Counted from the stretch's first letter, positions 34,601-45,549 are shown. The stretch: 64,000 nt of DNA from Xestospongia bergquistia (GCA_963965975.1 CAWYPL010000003.1:1-64000); one strand, 5' to 3'. Notes: generated from the letters alone by a model not told the origin. Made by a program: numbers and translations.

Positions 34601-34654
34601 TAGCTAAAAGTGTTCATTTGGAAAGATTCTCTGAAACAGAACTGAATTAGAACT

Positions 34655-34715
34655 CTTTGGTTGACAAGCTTTCGCAGCCAAACATGGCTGCTTCTTCTGG
34701 TCTGTATGGGAAAAT
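34655..34715 (-). ncRNA. Hammerhead-like motif, PLE-2 left arm (decayed core)
   Basis: Minus strand: CAGAAGA (34,693-34,699, where the core needs CUGANGA), a strong stem II (GCAGCC, loop ATGTTT, GGCTGC), then GAAA (34,670-34,673) and a GTC triplet. The U4 position is changed to A, and stem I is not evident. Probably a non-functional derivative. Confidence 0.4.
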
Positions 34716-34899
34716 GTTTTGCCTCAAGATTTCCAAAAAAATATTATTCTTCATAATTTTGATAATTTATATCATGATGATATTTCTTTGTTGCAAGATG
34801 TTATAGAACAATTATAGAACTTATTGTTGTTATTATAAGCAAATGATGTTTATTGCTTATTAGATTGTAACTAAGTCTTTTGATGGTATAAGACTTGTT

Positions 34900-35115
34900 T
34901 TAGATGTTGTTATATGTTATATATGGTGCAGATGTTATTGCACCAATTGGTACATTATGTAGGTTGCACAGATGTTATGTGCATTACTTATGGCACAGAT
35001 GTTATTGTGCATTGCGAATGGCACAGATGTAATTATGCCCATTTCATGTAATATATTACTGCACTGGTGTTATTGTGCATTATTTATGGCCAAGATGTTA
35101 TTGAGCCATTTTTTT
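34900..35115. repeat. Short tandem repeats in PLE-2 left arm
   Basis: Units of about 28-36 bp containing GCACAGATGTTATTGTGCATTA recur about six times. The same array appears inverted at about 36,590-36,815 in the right arm. Confidence 0.75.
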
Positions 35116-35129
35116 TGTTCATTTTGTTG

Positions 35130-36137
35130 AGCCATTACTTCATTTTCAGTTCTGGGATACTGAATAATATATTATCCCAGATGTGTGGGAGATTGTATTT
35201 TCCAATATTCCTATTGAGTGTGGGATTATTCACTCTTATGTACATTGACTCTTTGATTGTTCTGGCCAAGCTGTTGTCTTCTCTTCCAATTATTTTGAAA
35301 TTCTCTATGGATGTTTCATGGCCACTCATGTTCTGATGTTGGAATATTGGTGATGGGGCCTTCAAGTGTTCCTTGTATCTTTCCCCAAATGTTCTCCCTG
35401 ATTCACCAATGTACTCTTCACCACAGTCAATGCTCCACAGGTGTAGCTATATATCACACTGTTCTTACTGGTGATTCTGTCTTTATCTTTAGGTGACACT
35501 AAGATGTTTTTCAGTGTCTGACCTCCCTTGAAGTGTATGTCTACTCCATGTTTCTTGCAGATCTTCTTTAAGCTTTCACCTATGCCTTGGTTATATGGAA
35601 CCACAATATGGCATTTGGCAGGAATCTTGGTTCTAGGGGTCTGCTTCTTCTCTTTGTTTTGATGTTTCTTGGAGATCTTCTTGATAGCCCACTTTGGATA
35701 TTTACATAGTCCAACTACCTGCTCCAGATGCTGTAGTTCTTTCTCAGTTAACTCAGGAGCTGAGCAGATGGTATGAGCTCTGTGTGTAAGTGTACTAATA
35801 ACACTGTACTTGGCAGCTATGTTGTGGTTACTGTCCCATGGGAGGTACAGGTCAGTATGGGTGGGTTTCCTATACATGCCTATTGTGAAGGTTCCATCTA
35901 CCTCTGGTCTAATGATGGTATCCAGGAAGGGTATGGAACCATCTTCTTTTGCCTCCTCTACAGTAAACTGGATGGATGGATCTACTGTATTGATGTGCTG
36001 GAGGAACTCATCCTGATGTGCTTGATGTTGCAGCACAAAGGTATCATCTACATACCTTTTCCATATCCTGGGGGGTGCAGTGCTGTTGTAATGGCCCTGT
36101 TTTCAAAAGCCTCCATGAATATGTTAGCTATACACAA
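35130..36137 (-). pseudogene. PLE-2 RT C-terminal part and GIY-YIG endonuclease
   Basis: The minus frame 35,362-36,036 carries the RT end: it starts just after a YVDD catalytic box (about 36,040-36,055, one frame change in a C-run upstream), then IPFLDTIIRPEVDGTF and GMYRKPTHTDLYLPWDSNHN. A linker leads to VIYSYTCG, the first half of the GIY motif. After a one-frame shift the endonuclease continues EEYIGESGRTFGERYKEHL (about 35,350-35,410) and runs to 35,135. The RT is 5'-truncated at the arm junction. In PLEs this endonuclease nicks the target for priming. Confidence 0.85.
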
Positions 36138-36139
36138 GA

Positions 36140-36590
36140 CATAGGTGAAAGCTTAAAGAAGATCTGCAAGAAACATGGAGTAGACATACACTTCAAGGGA
36201 GGTCAGACACTGAAAAACATCTTAGTGTCACCTAAAGATAAAGACAGAATCACCAGTAAGAACAGTGTGATATATAGCTACACCTGTGGAGCATTGACTG
36301 TGGTGAAGAGTACATTGGTGAATCAGGGAGAACATTTGGGGAAAGATACAAGGAACACTTGAAGGCCCCATCACCAATATTCCAACATCAGAACATGAGT
36401 GGCCATGAAACATCCATAGAGAATTTCAAAATAATTGGAAGAGAAGACAACAGCTTGGCCAGAACAATCAAAGAGTCAATGTACATAAGAGTGAATAATC
36501 CCACACTCAATAGGAATATTGGAAAATACAATCTCCCACACATCTGGGATAATATATTATTCAGTATCCCAGAACTGAAAATGAAGTAAT
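36140..36590 (+). pseudogene. PLE-2 inverted copy of GIY-YIG region
   Basis: The plus frames 36,018-36,362 and 36,359-36,589 repeat the peptides of the left arm exactly as read (for example ICKKHGVDIHFKGGQTLKN, then APSPIFQHQNMSGHETS), including the same frameshift. This is the inverted arm, not a separate gene. Confidence 0.85.
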
Positions 36591-37004
36591 GGCTCAACAA
36601 AATGAACAAAAAAAATGGCTCAATAACATCTTGGCCATAAATAATGCACAATAACACCAGTGCAATAATATATTACATGAAATGGGCATAATTACATCTG
36701 TGCCATTTGCAATGCACAATAACATCTGTGCCATAAGTAATGCACATAACATCTGTGCAACCAACATAATGTACCAATTGGTGCAATAACATCTGCACCA
36801 TATATAACATATAACAACATCTAAAACAAGTCTTATACCATCAAAAGACTTAGTTACAATCTAATAGGCAATTAACATCATTTGCTTATAATAACAACAA
36901 TAAGTTCTGTAATTGTTCTAAAACATCTTGGAACAAAGAAATATCATCATGATATAAATTATCAAAATTATGAAGAATAATATTTTTTTGGAAATCTTGA
37001 GGCA

Positions 37005-37070
37005 AAACATTTTCCCATACAGACCAAAAGAAGCAGCCATGTTTGGCTGCAAAAGCTTGTCAACCAAAGA
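37005..37070 (+). ncRNA. Hammerhead-like motif, PLE-2 right arm (further decayed)
   Basis: The counterpart of the left-arm motif. It reads CAAAAGA, then stem II GCAGCC/GGCTGC, then AAAA in place of GAAA. The G-to-A change is what CpG decay would give (GCGAAAG to GCAAAAG). Confidence 0.4.
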
Positions 37071-37154
37071 GTTTTAATTCAGTTCTGTTTCAGAGAATCT
37101 TTCCAAATCAATTATATAACAGAATGAGATGTTTAATCAAGTTAAAAGTGTTCA

Positions 37155-38180
37155 GCTGTGCTATACCAACTGCAATGTTGTAGATGTACATGTTGTACAC
37201 ATATGCATTGTATATGTTGTACTTGTTGTGGTAAACCATTTGATAAGAGCTCATTATAATATTATAATGAAGACAACAGTGGCATCTGGTGGCAAGATTC
37301 CAGTTCCTAGTTGGTCACCATATGTCCCCCTTGGTGTGGTCATCATGCTGAATTGACCCCCTTGGTAAAAAAAAAAAACAATAATAAGTACTCCCTCAAT
37401 TATGGCATATGTATATCAAAAATAGTGCAGGTTTTGGGGTAAATTGGCTTGAACAGAAAGTAGTCCCTATAATAGGTCACTTTTATTTCTTGGTCTTAAT
37501 TGGTTGCTGGCCACTGAAGTGGTAACATTAAAGACATCAAAACCTTATCTGGTTTGTTCTTCAAAATTTGTGTAATGTGACCAGCAATCAATTAAATTTT
37601 TTAGGTAGAAGTTAAGTCATTCCATGTTAGGGGCAGGCCTGCAGTGCTTGACTGTATGCCATCTGTATGGGGGCTGGAGCAATGCAGCATTCTCTGCCTG
37701 CACTGAAATGGGCCAAGGACCTTTTTTGACTATTTAACTTAGACTTGAAGAGCTCAAATTTAGGAGTTCCTAATGTAGGGGCCCTATGGTGGATGGGGTA
37801 GGGACTATCCTTCAGCTACCAATAGGTGCACCCCCTTTGTTTTCATTTTGAAATTCCATAACAGTGGCAGAATGCCATTAATTCTGTTATGGATAAAAAG
37901 TGAACATGTCACATATCCACCTGTTATATGGCATTTATGGGGGAGACTGAATCAAAATTTAAATGATATATGTCTACCATTCAGTATTTATAACTTGTTA
38001 TCAGCTGTGTGATAAGCCTACTGGCTTTCTTCTTTTAAGACAACTTTTGTAAATAATTGTCATTTTCATAAAATATTTGCTGCAAGAGTTATAATTGTAA
38101 ACCAAAGCTATGTCACCACCCCACTACCCTTAGTTGTTAAATTAAAATTTCCCATAGGCCCAAACTTTCAAAAAAATTGT
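37155..38180. other. Intergenic, nothing recognised
   Basis: No convincing frame or repeat. An A-run (37,366-37,378) and short AT-rich patches only. Confidence 0.45.
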
Positions 38181-38191
38181 AAAAGGAGAGA

Positions 38192-38650
38192 TGTAGCATT
38201 GTAATGAAAACATGCACAACTTGAACACATCTCAACACACAGCTTTGGTATGCACAGATTCAGCCTGAGCATGGACTCATGTGTAACCCTTGCATGACCC
38301 AATCAGCACAGGCTGAAGCTGTAGCAGGAAATCTCAAGTAGGTTTCCAAGCCAATTGAGATGCATATAAGCCACCCTCATTTTCTCACATCAGTCAGTTC
38401 ATCACTTGCACCTGTACAGCACACATCACCTGCACATCTCACTGTAACTGCACTTGGACAATGAACATCTACGATTGAAACCTAAGCTGCCTAAGAGTTA
38501 TCATTTAAAAACCGAAAGCTAAAGCTAAGAGGAACACGCACTAATTACAGTCACAGAGACAAAAACATGTGTCAGTGGATTAAGCTCAAACAGTGTGTCA
38601 TAACTTTCAAGGAATGTTAGATGTCAAAATTTTACTTAAAATGTAGCACC
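38192..38650 (+). promoter_or_regulatory. LTR-like segment with CCAAT and TATA boxes
   Basis: A purine tract (AAAAGGAGAGA, 38,181-38,191) is followed by TGTAGCATTG, as at a 3' LTR start. Inside lie CCAATCAG (about 38,299-38,306), CATATAAG (38,363-38,370) and, 20-30 nt on, an initiator-like TCAGTCAG (about 38,390-38,397). The right border is not defined, and no partner LTR was found in the window. It could be a solo LTR or a host promoter. Confidence 0.4.
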
Positions 38651-38827
38651 GACAGTAGGAAAAATACATCAACAGGACCTACGCTTATTTAGTAGACATC
38701 AATGTGAGTACAAATAAGGTGTAAATGTGGGTGTCAAATTTATAATATAGATCACTATACCTTAATAAGTCATATACATGTCACATAGATGTATCTTAGT
38801 ATAAAAATTAAAGCTTCTCTAACAAAC

Positions 38828-39267
38828 TGTTACGTATGCTTTTCCCAAGTCAGAATCCGCCTCTGCGTGTCAGGCATTTTCATCCAAGTATAAAGTTAAC
38901 TAAGTAAACTAAGTACATCTGTCATAAGGATGACATCTGTCATCCAGGCTAAAGTGGCATGTGTCAAATGAATTTCCTACTAGCATAAGTAGCATTTCCT
39001 ATTAGCTTAAGTAGATTAAGTAAACACCTGCAAACATAATCCTTAACTGCCAATTAAGTCAATAAGGAAACAGACTAGTCCCTTCCTTGATGTACCATAT
39101 AAATACTCTGGTAAAATCTGTAATAATGCATTCAGTGACATGATGTAAAGGATAACCAATAGCTTCAGTAAAGGATCACAGATCACAATGTATATTGGAG
39201 AGTATTAGTTATTATTTCTGCAAAGAACTCTGAAGGACTGGATACACATACAGTGCATTCTGTAACA
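38828..39267 (+). repeat. 5' LTR of gypsy C
   Basis: 440 bp, TGTTACGTATGC to CATTCTGTAACA. A CCATATAAATACTCTGG box near 39,095-39,111 is a likely TATA element. It shares most of its length with 49,489-49,888 and 58,725-59,155. Confidence 0.9.
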
Positions 39268-39285
39268 TGGTGGCAACAAAATGTG
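39268..39285 (+). promoter_or_regulatory. Primer binding site of gypsy C
   Basis: TGGTGGCAACAAAATGTG starts at the base after the LTR end and begins with TGG, as expected opposite a tRNA CCA terminus. The tRNA was not identified. Confidence 0.55.
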
Positions 39286-39604
39286 GATATAAACATATTT
39301 TGGAAACTATGACCTAATAGAAAGTGTCTACAAAATTTTCCAGTCATTTTGAACACATCTGAGCTCAGTTTCAGCAGCCAAATCAAGTTCAGTATATATG
39401 GAATATACAGTGCAGAATCTACATCATAAGTGGGTATTACTGCCCAAAATGACAAATCCAGCTTCAAGGGTCCAGTAAGATACACTTACCCTTGTTTTTC
39501 CTATAGGTTTCATAAGATTTGGTTCAATTTTAGATGTAAATTTGCTGAATTTGCTAAGCTAATCTAACCTGATTCTTGCCAATGAATGGCAGCCATTTTT
39601 TTTG

Positions 39605-39960
39605 TGAAAAGTTAAGGAGAGAAAGGAATTCTGAGTAAAGTCAGAATAATATATATATATATTTTTTCTCAAACTCAACAGATCAAGTTAATTTATACAC
39701 CCTTGGAAAGACAATATTATAAGGAGCAAGAATATATAGCTTTAATCTAATAATTCCCAGTAATCACTGAGAAATCGAAGGTTAAAGATGTGCACAAGGA
39801 ATTCTGGGTACAAGTTAAAATAATATTTTTTAAAACCCTCAACAGATCAAACAATTAATACATCTTCAGAAAGGTTATTTTATAAGAAACACAAATATAC
39901 AAGTTTCATTTAGAAACTCTCAGTATCACCAAGATATCAAAGGTTAAACATTGTGGGTGA
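39605..39960 (+). repeat. ~180-bp tandem duplication in gypsy C leader
   Basis: Two diverged units share GGAATTCTG, AACAGATCAA, TTTATA/AATACA, ATTATAAGGA/TTTATAAGAA and GGTTAAA. They lie in the noncoding leader between primer site and gag. The same part of gypsy D is hidden by the gap. Confidence 0.6.
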
Positions 39961-40564
39961 CCTTGACCTTTTGGTGCCAAAATTGTGAAGTTCAAAATAC
40001 CTAAATATCCCATAATTATCTCATAAACTACTAATCCTAGAGCAAAAGCATTTATATTTTTGGAACCCACATCAAAAATTACATATAACAGTCATTTTTC
40101 AACTCATTCTATGATAAAGTACTATATACTCATAGATAACTTATTATATATAGATAACTTATTATGGTACCCATCTTTATTTGTCACTAAATGTAACAAT
40201 ATATAGTATCTGTATATGCAACATTGTATGCATATGTAATATATATGCATAGCATAGGGAAAACCAAAGGTTCTTTTTCAAATAGATCAGAGGGGTTGAA
40301 TCTAGTTGTGGTTACATGGTGCAAAGCCCTCTAGGAAATTGGTGTTCATGCCAAAAGTACAGAGAGTGTGAGGCAATTCCCTCTAATCTACATTGGGAAA
40401 TCCTTACAGGGTTACTGAAGCCTGCTGAATACTGTGTGTTCATGGTTGAGGTAGTGATCAGTTGTGAAATAGGCTGTCCATAGAAGATAATATATTAAAT
40501 ATCAAGGTATATCACAGTCAGGTGTTAAGAGTACATTTAGCAATAGGATACTGTAATAACCAAT

Positions 40565-41610
40565 ATGAATAAGATAGGTAATCCAGACTTTAACTGGAGT
40601 GAACCATCACTAGAAAATTAATTCATCAGGTTAAAGAGAATGGCCAGAAACAACTTTATAGCACACAAAGCAACAAATAGAGAACAAGAAGGCAGTTTTC
40701 TAAGAGGCTGGATAGGAGACATAGGTGAGCAAAAACTAGAGAGTTTCAACTGGACAGATGATAACTTCTACACCCAAGATGAAATATTGGAAAGACTACA
40801 GCAGGTCATACAACCAAGTACTATAGCTCAAAATAAAAATACAAAAAAGATTTAATTACATATAGGCAGACAACAGAAACCTTTAGTCAATTTTTTGTAG
40901 AACTCAAGAGAAGGTATGATTTGGCCAAAGACAACTCTAAATACTTATGCAGGAAATGCAACAAATGCAAGGAATGTGTGGAAAGGATGAAACAAAAAGA
41001 CTTAATGTCTTATATATACATAGGTGTTAGGGAGCAAAGAGATAGGGAGCTAATGGACCAACTAGCAACAGCAGACCACACCCTAGAGAAGTATAAAAGC
41101 ATGTGAAGGTTGTGACACTACTGGTAATAATGCACAAATTTTTAATAACACAGGTACTGAAGAAGGTGGTGCTACAGGTGGTAATATACATGCTTTCAGA
41201 GGTAGAGGCCAAGGTAAAGACAATAATGTTAACAATAGAACAAAATGTCAAAACTGCAGAAACTTCCACAAAAAGGATGCATGTAGGGCTAAAGACCAAA
41301 AATGTAGTATATGTCATAAAATAGGTCATGTCAACAAAGTATGCCAGAGAAGACAAAAAACTGCAGCACAAGGTCAAACACAGAGAGGATTTATACCAAA
41401 ACAGAAACCCAGCAGATTTGGAGGTAAACAAATACATGAAATTGAAAATGATAATTTGTATATAGTAGATAGTGCAGGCAATCAGATAGGCATCACTGAC
41501 TATGATAGTGTCAACCAGGCCTCCCAGGAACTAAACTATGCAATAATTGATTCAATAGAATTTTCTTTAGATCCAGGTAGAGGCAAGCTAAAATATAATT
41601 CCAAGAATTA
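40565..41610 (+). pseudogene. gag: gag of gypsy C, broken
   Basis: Collinear with the better-kept gag of gypsy D (53,651-54,616). Open pieces begin at 40,640 and 40,921. Breaks relative to D include a stop near 40,618, a frame change near 40,850 and a 2-bp deletion near 41,102. Two zinc-knuckle boxes are recognisable at about 41,245-41,350 (CQNCRNFHKKDAC and CSICHKIGHVNKVC). Where D has TAG at the end of gag, C reads CAG and continues towards protease, showing gag and pol were one frame. Confidence 0.85.
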
Positions 41611-41632
41611 CAATGTTTAAATTAATCAAGTC

Positions 41633-42320
41633 TTGCATGCCAAAACATGGAAAGAAGCAGAGACAACAATCCTGATGTACCCATCTGATGACAAGGGAAA
41701 GATAACAGGAAGACCCAAGGGCATGAGGAGCAAGCTGGACACAGGTGCAGGTGCTAATATAATGTCTTTGAGTACTTACAGGTCTATCAATCCAAGTGAC
41801 TTTGACAAAGATGGTAACCCTACTGGAAATTTCCAAAGAACAAGCACTGGATTGAAATCATTTGGGGGCAGCCAGATACAACAATATGGTATAAAAACCA
41901 TCAAGTGTGTCTGGGACAAGAAACTGTGGTTATTAAATTTTCACATTGTAGATGGAAAAGGACCCATCATGATAGGGTTAGGAACAATGCTGAAGCTAGA
42001 CATGATCCAGTTTCATCCCCAAGTTCACATCTCTTGCATAGACATAAATGCAATCTGAGCCAGCCTGGTTAGAAAGGTTAGAAAGATGCAGAGATTGATC
42101 TTATGTCTAAGACTTATGACACTGATTCTGTTTTAGAATGACTAGAAGATGGCAATGAAGTCATAGACATCACCACAGGGTGGCATGAAGAAAAAGATTA
42201 TACAAAAATGCATAACTCAAATAATGTAAATATATTGTCCATAGCTAAGGTCCCAAGATACATCCACCCAGAGAGTGACCTTCAATCAAGACCATCAACA
42301 GTAAGGCAGATATAAAAGAA
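41633..42320 (+). pseudogene. pol: Protease region of gypsy C
   Basis: The 141-codon frame (41,633-42,058) contains SKLDTGAGANIMSLSTY, the retropepsin active site (DTGA), then IKTIKCVWDKKLWLLNFHIV and an acidic linker. It stops at 42,058 (CTGAGCC). A later TGA (42,139-42,141) followed by CTA is shared with gypsy D. Confidence 0.85.
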
Positions 42321-43020
42321 ATGTATCCTGAATGTTTTGGTGGTGTTGGTATGTTTGAAGATTTTGAGTATGAAATCAAGGTTGATCCAAAGGTGAAACC
42401 AGTGGTCCATGCAGTAAAGAGAGTCCCAATTGCTTTACAACCCAAACTAGAGGCAGCTCTAGATGAGATGGAGATGAAAGGTGTAATATCAAAGGTAGAA
42501 GGGTTTACCCCCTGGACCAACTCACATGTGATCCAGAGAAAGCAAATGGTAAGTTGAGGATTTGTTTAGATCCTAAGGATTTAAACACAGCAATCATAGA
42601 TGATCCCCATCCTATTCCTACCCTAGATGACATAACCCACAAGTTAAATGGTTCAACTTTGTATGGCAAGCTAGATGCAGATTAAGGTTATTGGAATGTA
42701 AAATTAACAAGAGTCATCTATGTTAACATTTAATTCCAATACTAGACTAGGTAAATACAAGTTTGACAGATTACCTTTTGGAGTTTCAGAGAAAGGTTGA
42801 TGAGACATACTATGCATGTAGAGGTGCAGTGGGAATAGCAAATGACATCTTGGTATATGGGACAGAAAGCAATTTTGACCTCCACTTGCATGAAGTTATG
42901 GAAGCCACAAGACAAGCAGGTATAAAATTAAACCATGATAAATGATATCATAAAGACCAAGTCATAGTTTTTCTGGAAATGTTTACACTCCAGCAGGTGT
43001 GAAACCAGACCCAAAATAAG
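42321..43020 (+). pseudogene. pol: Reverse transcriptase of gypsy C
   Basis: The RT start (42,321-42,557) has VDPKVKPVVHAVKRVPIAL, with Arg-Arg altered to Lys-Arg. The fingers part then shifts frame at 42,540. LGKYKFDRLPFGV is kept near 42,750. The catalytic part is IANDILVYG (42,763-42,945 frame), where D has IADDILVYG, so the first catalytic Asp is Asn here. Part of the thumb is deleted relative to D. Confidence 0.85.
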
Positions 43021-43545
43021 GTGGAAGCCATAAAGAAGATGGAAGGTATGGTGACCTATTTAGGTAAATTTGTTCAAAATGTTTCAGATATGACATATAA
43101 CATGAGGAAACTCCTCAAAAAGAATGCTTTATTTCAGTGGACTGAGACCCATGAAGCTGGTTTCCAGAAGCTGAAGGAGATGTTTACCAGTCAAGAGTGT
43201 TTAGCTTACTGTGACCAAAAGAAAGATATCTTTTTGCAGGTTGATGCTTCAATCCAAGGATTAGGTGCAGCCCTGATACAAAAAGATCAGCAAGGTAGAC
43301 TGAAACCAGTTGCATATGCATCAAAGAGTCTCACTGATGCTGAGAAGAGATATTCAAATATTGAGTGTGAATTACTTGCAGTTGTCTTTGGCTGTATTAG
43401 ATTCCATCACTATTTGTATGCTAGAAAATTTGAATGTCATAGTGACGATAAACCTCTAGAAGACATCCATCTGAAACATTAAGTGCATTCCAGGTAAGAA
43501 CGTGGCAATAGCAGATGCCTTATCATGAGTAAACCCTAATGGCAA
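43021..43545 (+). pseudogene. pol: RNase H domain of gypsy C
   Basis: The 153-codon frame to 43,482 includes IFLQVDASIQGLGAALIQKD, KPVAYASKSLTDAEKRYSN and ECHSDDKPLEDI, where D has SDHKPLE (the catalytic His is changed to Asp here). A deletion after 43,480 removes about 60 bp present in D. The end of the domain (GKNVAIADALS) is followed by TGA where CGA is expected. Confidence 0.88.
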
Positions 43546-43559
43546 TATCAAGGTTAAAG

Positions 43560-44985
43560 GGTTGGATGTTACAGTTCATAAAATGAGTCCATGTATTAGT
43601 CATTTGCAGCTGGTGCATATCCAGAGAGCTGCCCAGGAAGACCAGGTGTTACAGGTGTTGATGAGCAAAATGACAGAAGGCTTTCCAGAAAACATCAAGC
43701 AACTTCCTGTTGTATTGAGACCATTTTGGCAAATCAGAGATGATATGTCAATAGAGCACTCCTGTTTGGCATACCAGGGTAGGTATTATATACCAAAACT
43801 ATTAGAGAACAAGCCTTAGCAAGTCTCCATATAGGTCATCCAGGTGTGTTAAAGATGAAGCTTAGGGCACAGCAAAGTAAATACTGGTTAGGTATCAATA
43901 AGGACATTGAGAACCATGTAATGTCATGTGATCCTTGTCAGGTAAATGGTAGAAGTCAGCAGAAGGAACCAATAATACCTTTTGAAGTGCCAAACAGACC
44001 TGGGCAAAGAGTAGGTATAGACCTATTTCACCACAACAAGGGTTGGCATGTTATTGTAACTGATGATACAAGCCCTGCCAGCAACAGCTTCTGAAGATGT
44101 GATCTCTGCCTGGACCAAGGAGTTTAATGTGTGCAAGTCAGTGGGCTATACAAAACCTAAAGTCAGAATGAAAGTGAAGGCACACTACCAGATGAGCCTA
44201 GGTAGGATCCTGGCTATGTGTCAGGCACACTACAAGCCCATCTTGTCTTCACTGCTAGTGAGGTGGAGCTAGAGTGTACACATTGGGACCCAAAAAATGG
44301 TGAACTATGCCTCAGTAGGTTGAGGCCAGGGGAAACCCTGGTGGAGGGCCATAGCAATTCTGACATGCAAATCAATCATCAAACTTGGGTGTAGGGGCAC
44401 AAGTCTTGTTTTGCAGAATATGGAATACCAGAAGATGTTGTAAGTGACAATGGGAGTCAGTTCACTAGCCAGGAGTACCAGTTGTTTGTAGCATCATATG
44501 GTTTCAAGCTGACCACAAGCAGTCCTCATTATCCAAGAGGTCATGGGTTTGTAGAGCAACAGGTGCAAACCATCAAGAAGCTACTTACCAAGTACATCCA
44601 AGATGGATCTGACCCATTCCTAGCACTGCTTCAGCTGAGAACCACACCAATTGATAGCAGAACCCCATCACCAAGTGGGCTGCTACAAAACAGGAAGCTG
44701 TGCACAACACTGCCTGTGAACATCAGGCATCCTCCCAATAGTGAGGCCATCAGAGTATTACTATGAGCCATACAGATGTTTAACCATCATGATGCTCATG
44801 CCAAGGAGATGATAGATCTCATCCCAAGGCAGCCTGTTTGGGTGCAAGACCCACATACCAAAACATGGTATGAAGGTACTATTGTGTCAAAGGCTGAGAC
44901 ACCAAGATCATATATTGTGCAAACAAAATCAAGAATAGTGAGGAGAATAGAATTCACCTCAAAGAAAGAAGGGTACCAGCAGTGA
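43560..44985 (+). pseudogene. pol: Integrase of gypsy C, split by a 28S rRNA patch
   Basis: The zinc-binding HHCC domain lies at about 43,830-43,945 (IGHPGVLKMKLRAQ, ENHVMSCDPCQ). The core begins VGIDLFHHNKGWHVIV (44,010-44,060), then loses about 18 bp and is interrupted at 44,111-44,400 by ribosomal sequence. It resumes with VVSDNGSQFTSQEY (about 44,440-44,480) and HYPRGHGFVEQQVQ (44,530-44,570). The C-terminal domain is PRQPVWVQDPHTKTWYEGTIVSKAE (44,830-44,905, with RRIEFTSKK following). Aside from the insert, this copy keeps residues lost in D. Confidence 0.88.
44111..44400 (+). pseudogene. 28S rRNA gene fragment inserted in integrase
   Basis: About 290 nt match a conserved part of large-subunit rRNA in sense orientation. 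Landmarks are GGACCAAGGAGTTTAATGTG, GGGCTATACAAAACCTAAAG, AATGAAAGTGAAGGC, GGAGCTAGAG, ATGGTGAACTATGCCT, AGGGGAAACCCTGGTGGAG and ATTCTGACATGCAAATCAAT. CpG sites of the functional rRNA appear as TG or CA (for example GACATGCAAATCAATCATC for the CpG-bearing original). Gypsy D has ATT at this point, so three bases are replaced and no target duplication is visible. It is a pseudogene, not an rDNA unit. Confidence 0.88.
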
Positions 44986-45445
44986 AAGATCAGAAAGTAA
45001 TAAGATTACAGGTAAAACCAAAAGAAGTGCCAAAGGTACCAGTTATACAGGAAAGTGTAAATAGGCCTAGCATAGTGAAAGTTCCATTAGTAAAAAGTGA
45101 GTATAAAAGTGTAACCAACAAGGAAAGTGAAAAGGTGGAAGGAAAAATCCCAAGATTTGTACCAAAATGAGAGCAAAAAGAGGAAAAGAAAAGTGAAAGT
45201 GAGGAAGTGATACAAAAAAGTGAAGCCCAGAACCCTAGGGTTGGCCATAATAATGCCACACCCACAGTCTCAGCCTCCCAATCCCCTGACCCAAAACCAA
45301 ATCCTATACCACCAATGAAACCCAAGGAGGTCAGCAAGAGCTCATAAGCCTAACCCAAGGTATATGGACACTATAGTAAAGGAAAAAGGTAATACACTGA
45401 ATTACCTAAGTGGACTTTCTTTCGTGAAAGCAAAGAAAACTGTAA
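44985..45445 (+). pseudogene. pol: Pol C-terminal tail of gypsy C
   Basis: A Lys/Glu/Val-rich frame (44,982-45,170, KPKEVPKVPVIQESVNRPS) is followed by SEEVIQKSEAQNPRVGHNN-like text and ASQSPDPKPNPIPPM, ending near 45,430. The same tail is in gypsy D (58,070-58,533). It resembles the polar extension after integrase in gypsy polyproteins. Confidence 0.7.
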
Positions 45446-45549
45446 ATATAGAACATATATATTATTGTAAATCAGATTAATAAGTGTATATAATATTGCA
45501 TAATTTAATAATTTTAATAATTGTTAAAATTATAATAATTGTAATAATG
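45446..45549 (+). other. AT-rich 3' UTR of gypsy C up to PLE-1
   Basis: Repeats of TAATAATTGTAATAA, continued on the far side of PLE-1 at 49,366-49,480. The last 15 bases (ATAATTGTAATAATG, 45,535-45,549) are the PLE-1 target duplication. Confidence 0.8.

Larger units (their letters stand above)
20810..34604 (+). mobile_element. Element E: Ty3/gypsy retrotransposon split by element B2
   Basis: Protease-side sequence and RT occur at 20,810-22,227. RNase H, integrase and a proline-rich tail occur at 31,590-33,400. The RNase H frame breaks at ATAG (22,228-22,231) and resumes in phase after ATAG (31,586-31,589), so the two parts are one gene interrupted by B2. The gag and 5' LTR are not visible, because the gap lies at the left edge. 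The 3' UTR is a repeat-rich AT segment reaching PLE-2. No envelope is seen. Confidence 0.85.
34605..37154. mobile_element. PLE-2: Penelope-like element as inverted double copy
   Basis: The element proper is 34,617-37,142, flanked by the 12-bp duplication TAAAAGTGTTCA (34,605-34,616 and 37,143-37,154). Its arms (34,616 to about 35,588 and about 36,139-37,108) are near-identical inverted copies of about 970 bp around a roughly 550-bp unique RT segment. The arms carry the GIY-YIG endonuclease, a repeat-rich 3' region and hammerhead-like ends. Such 5'-truncated inverted terminal copies are characteristic of Penelope insertions. Both arms share the same frameshift, so they derive from one template. 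Confidence 0.85.

Noticed and set aside
35773..36144. Plus-strand 123-codon frame at the PLE-2 centre
   Set aside because: Antisense of the RT segment running into the inverted arm.
44111..44400. Ordinary rDNA unit or assembly contamination
   Set aside because: It is only about 290 nt, with decayed CpGs, seamlessly inside integrase sequence; contamination would be expected to keep CpGs and not end at the same codon region.
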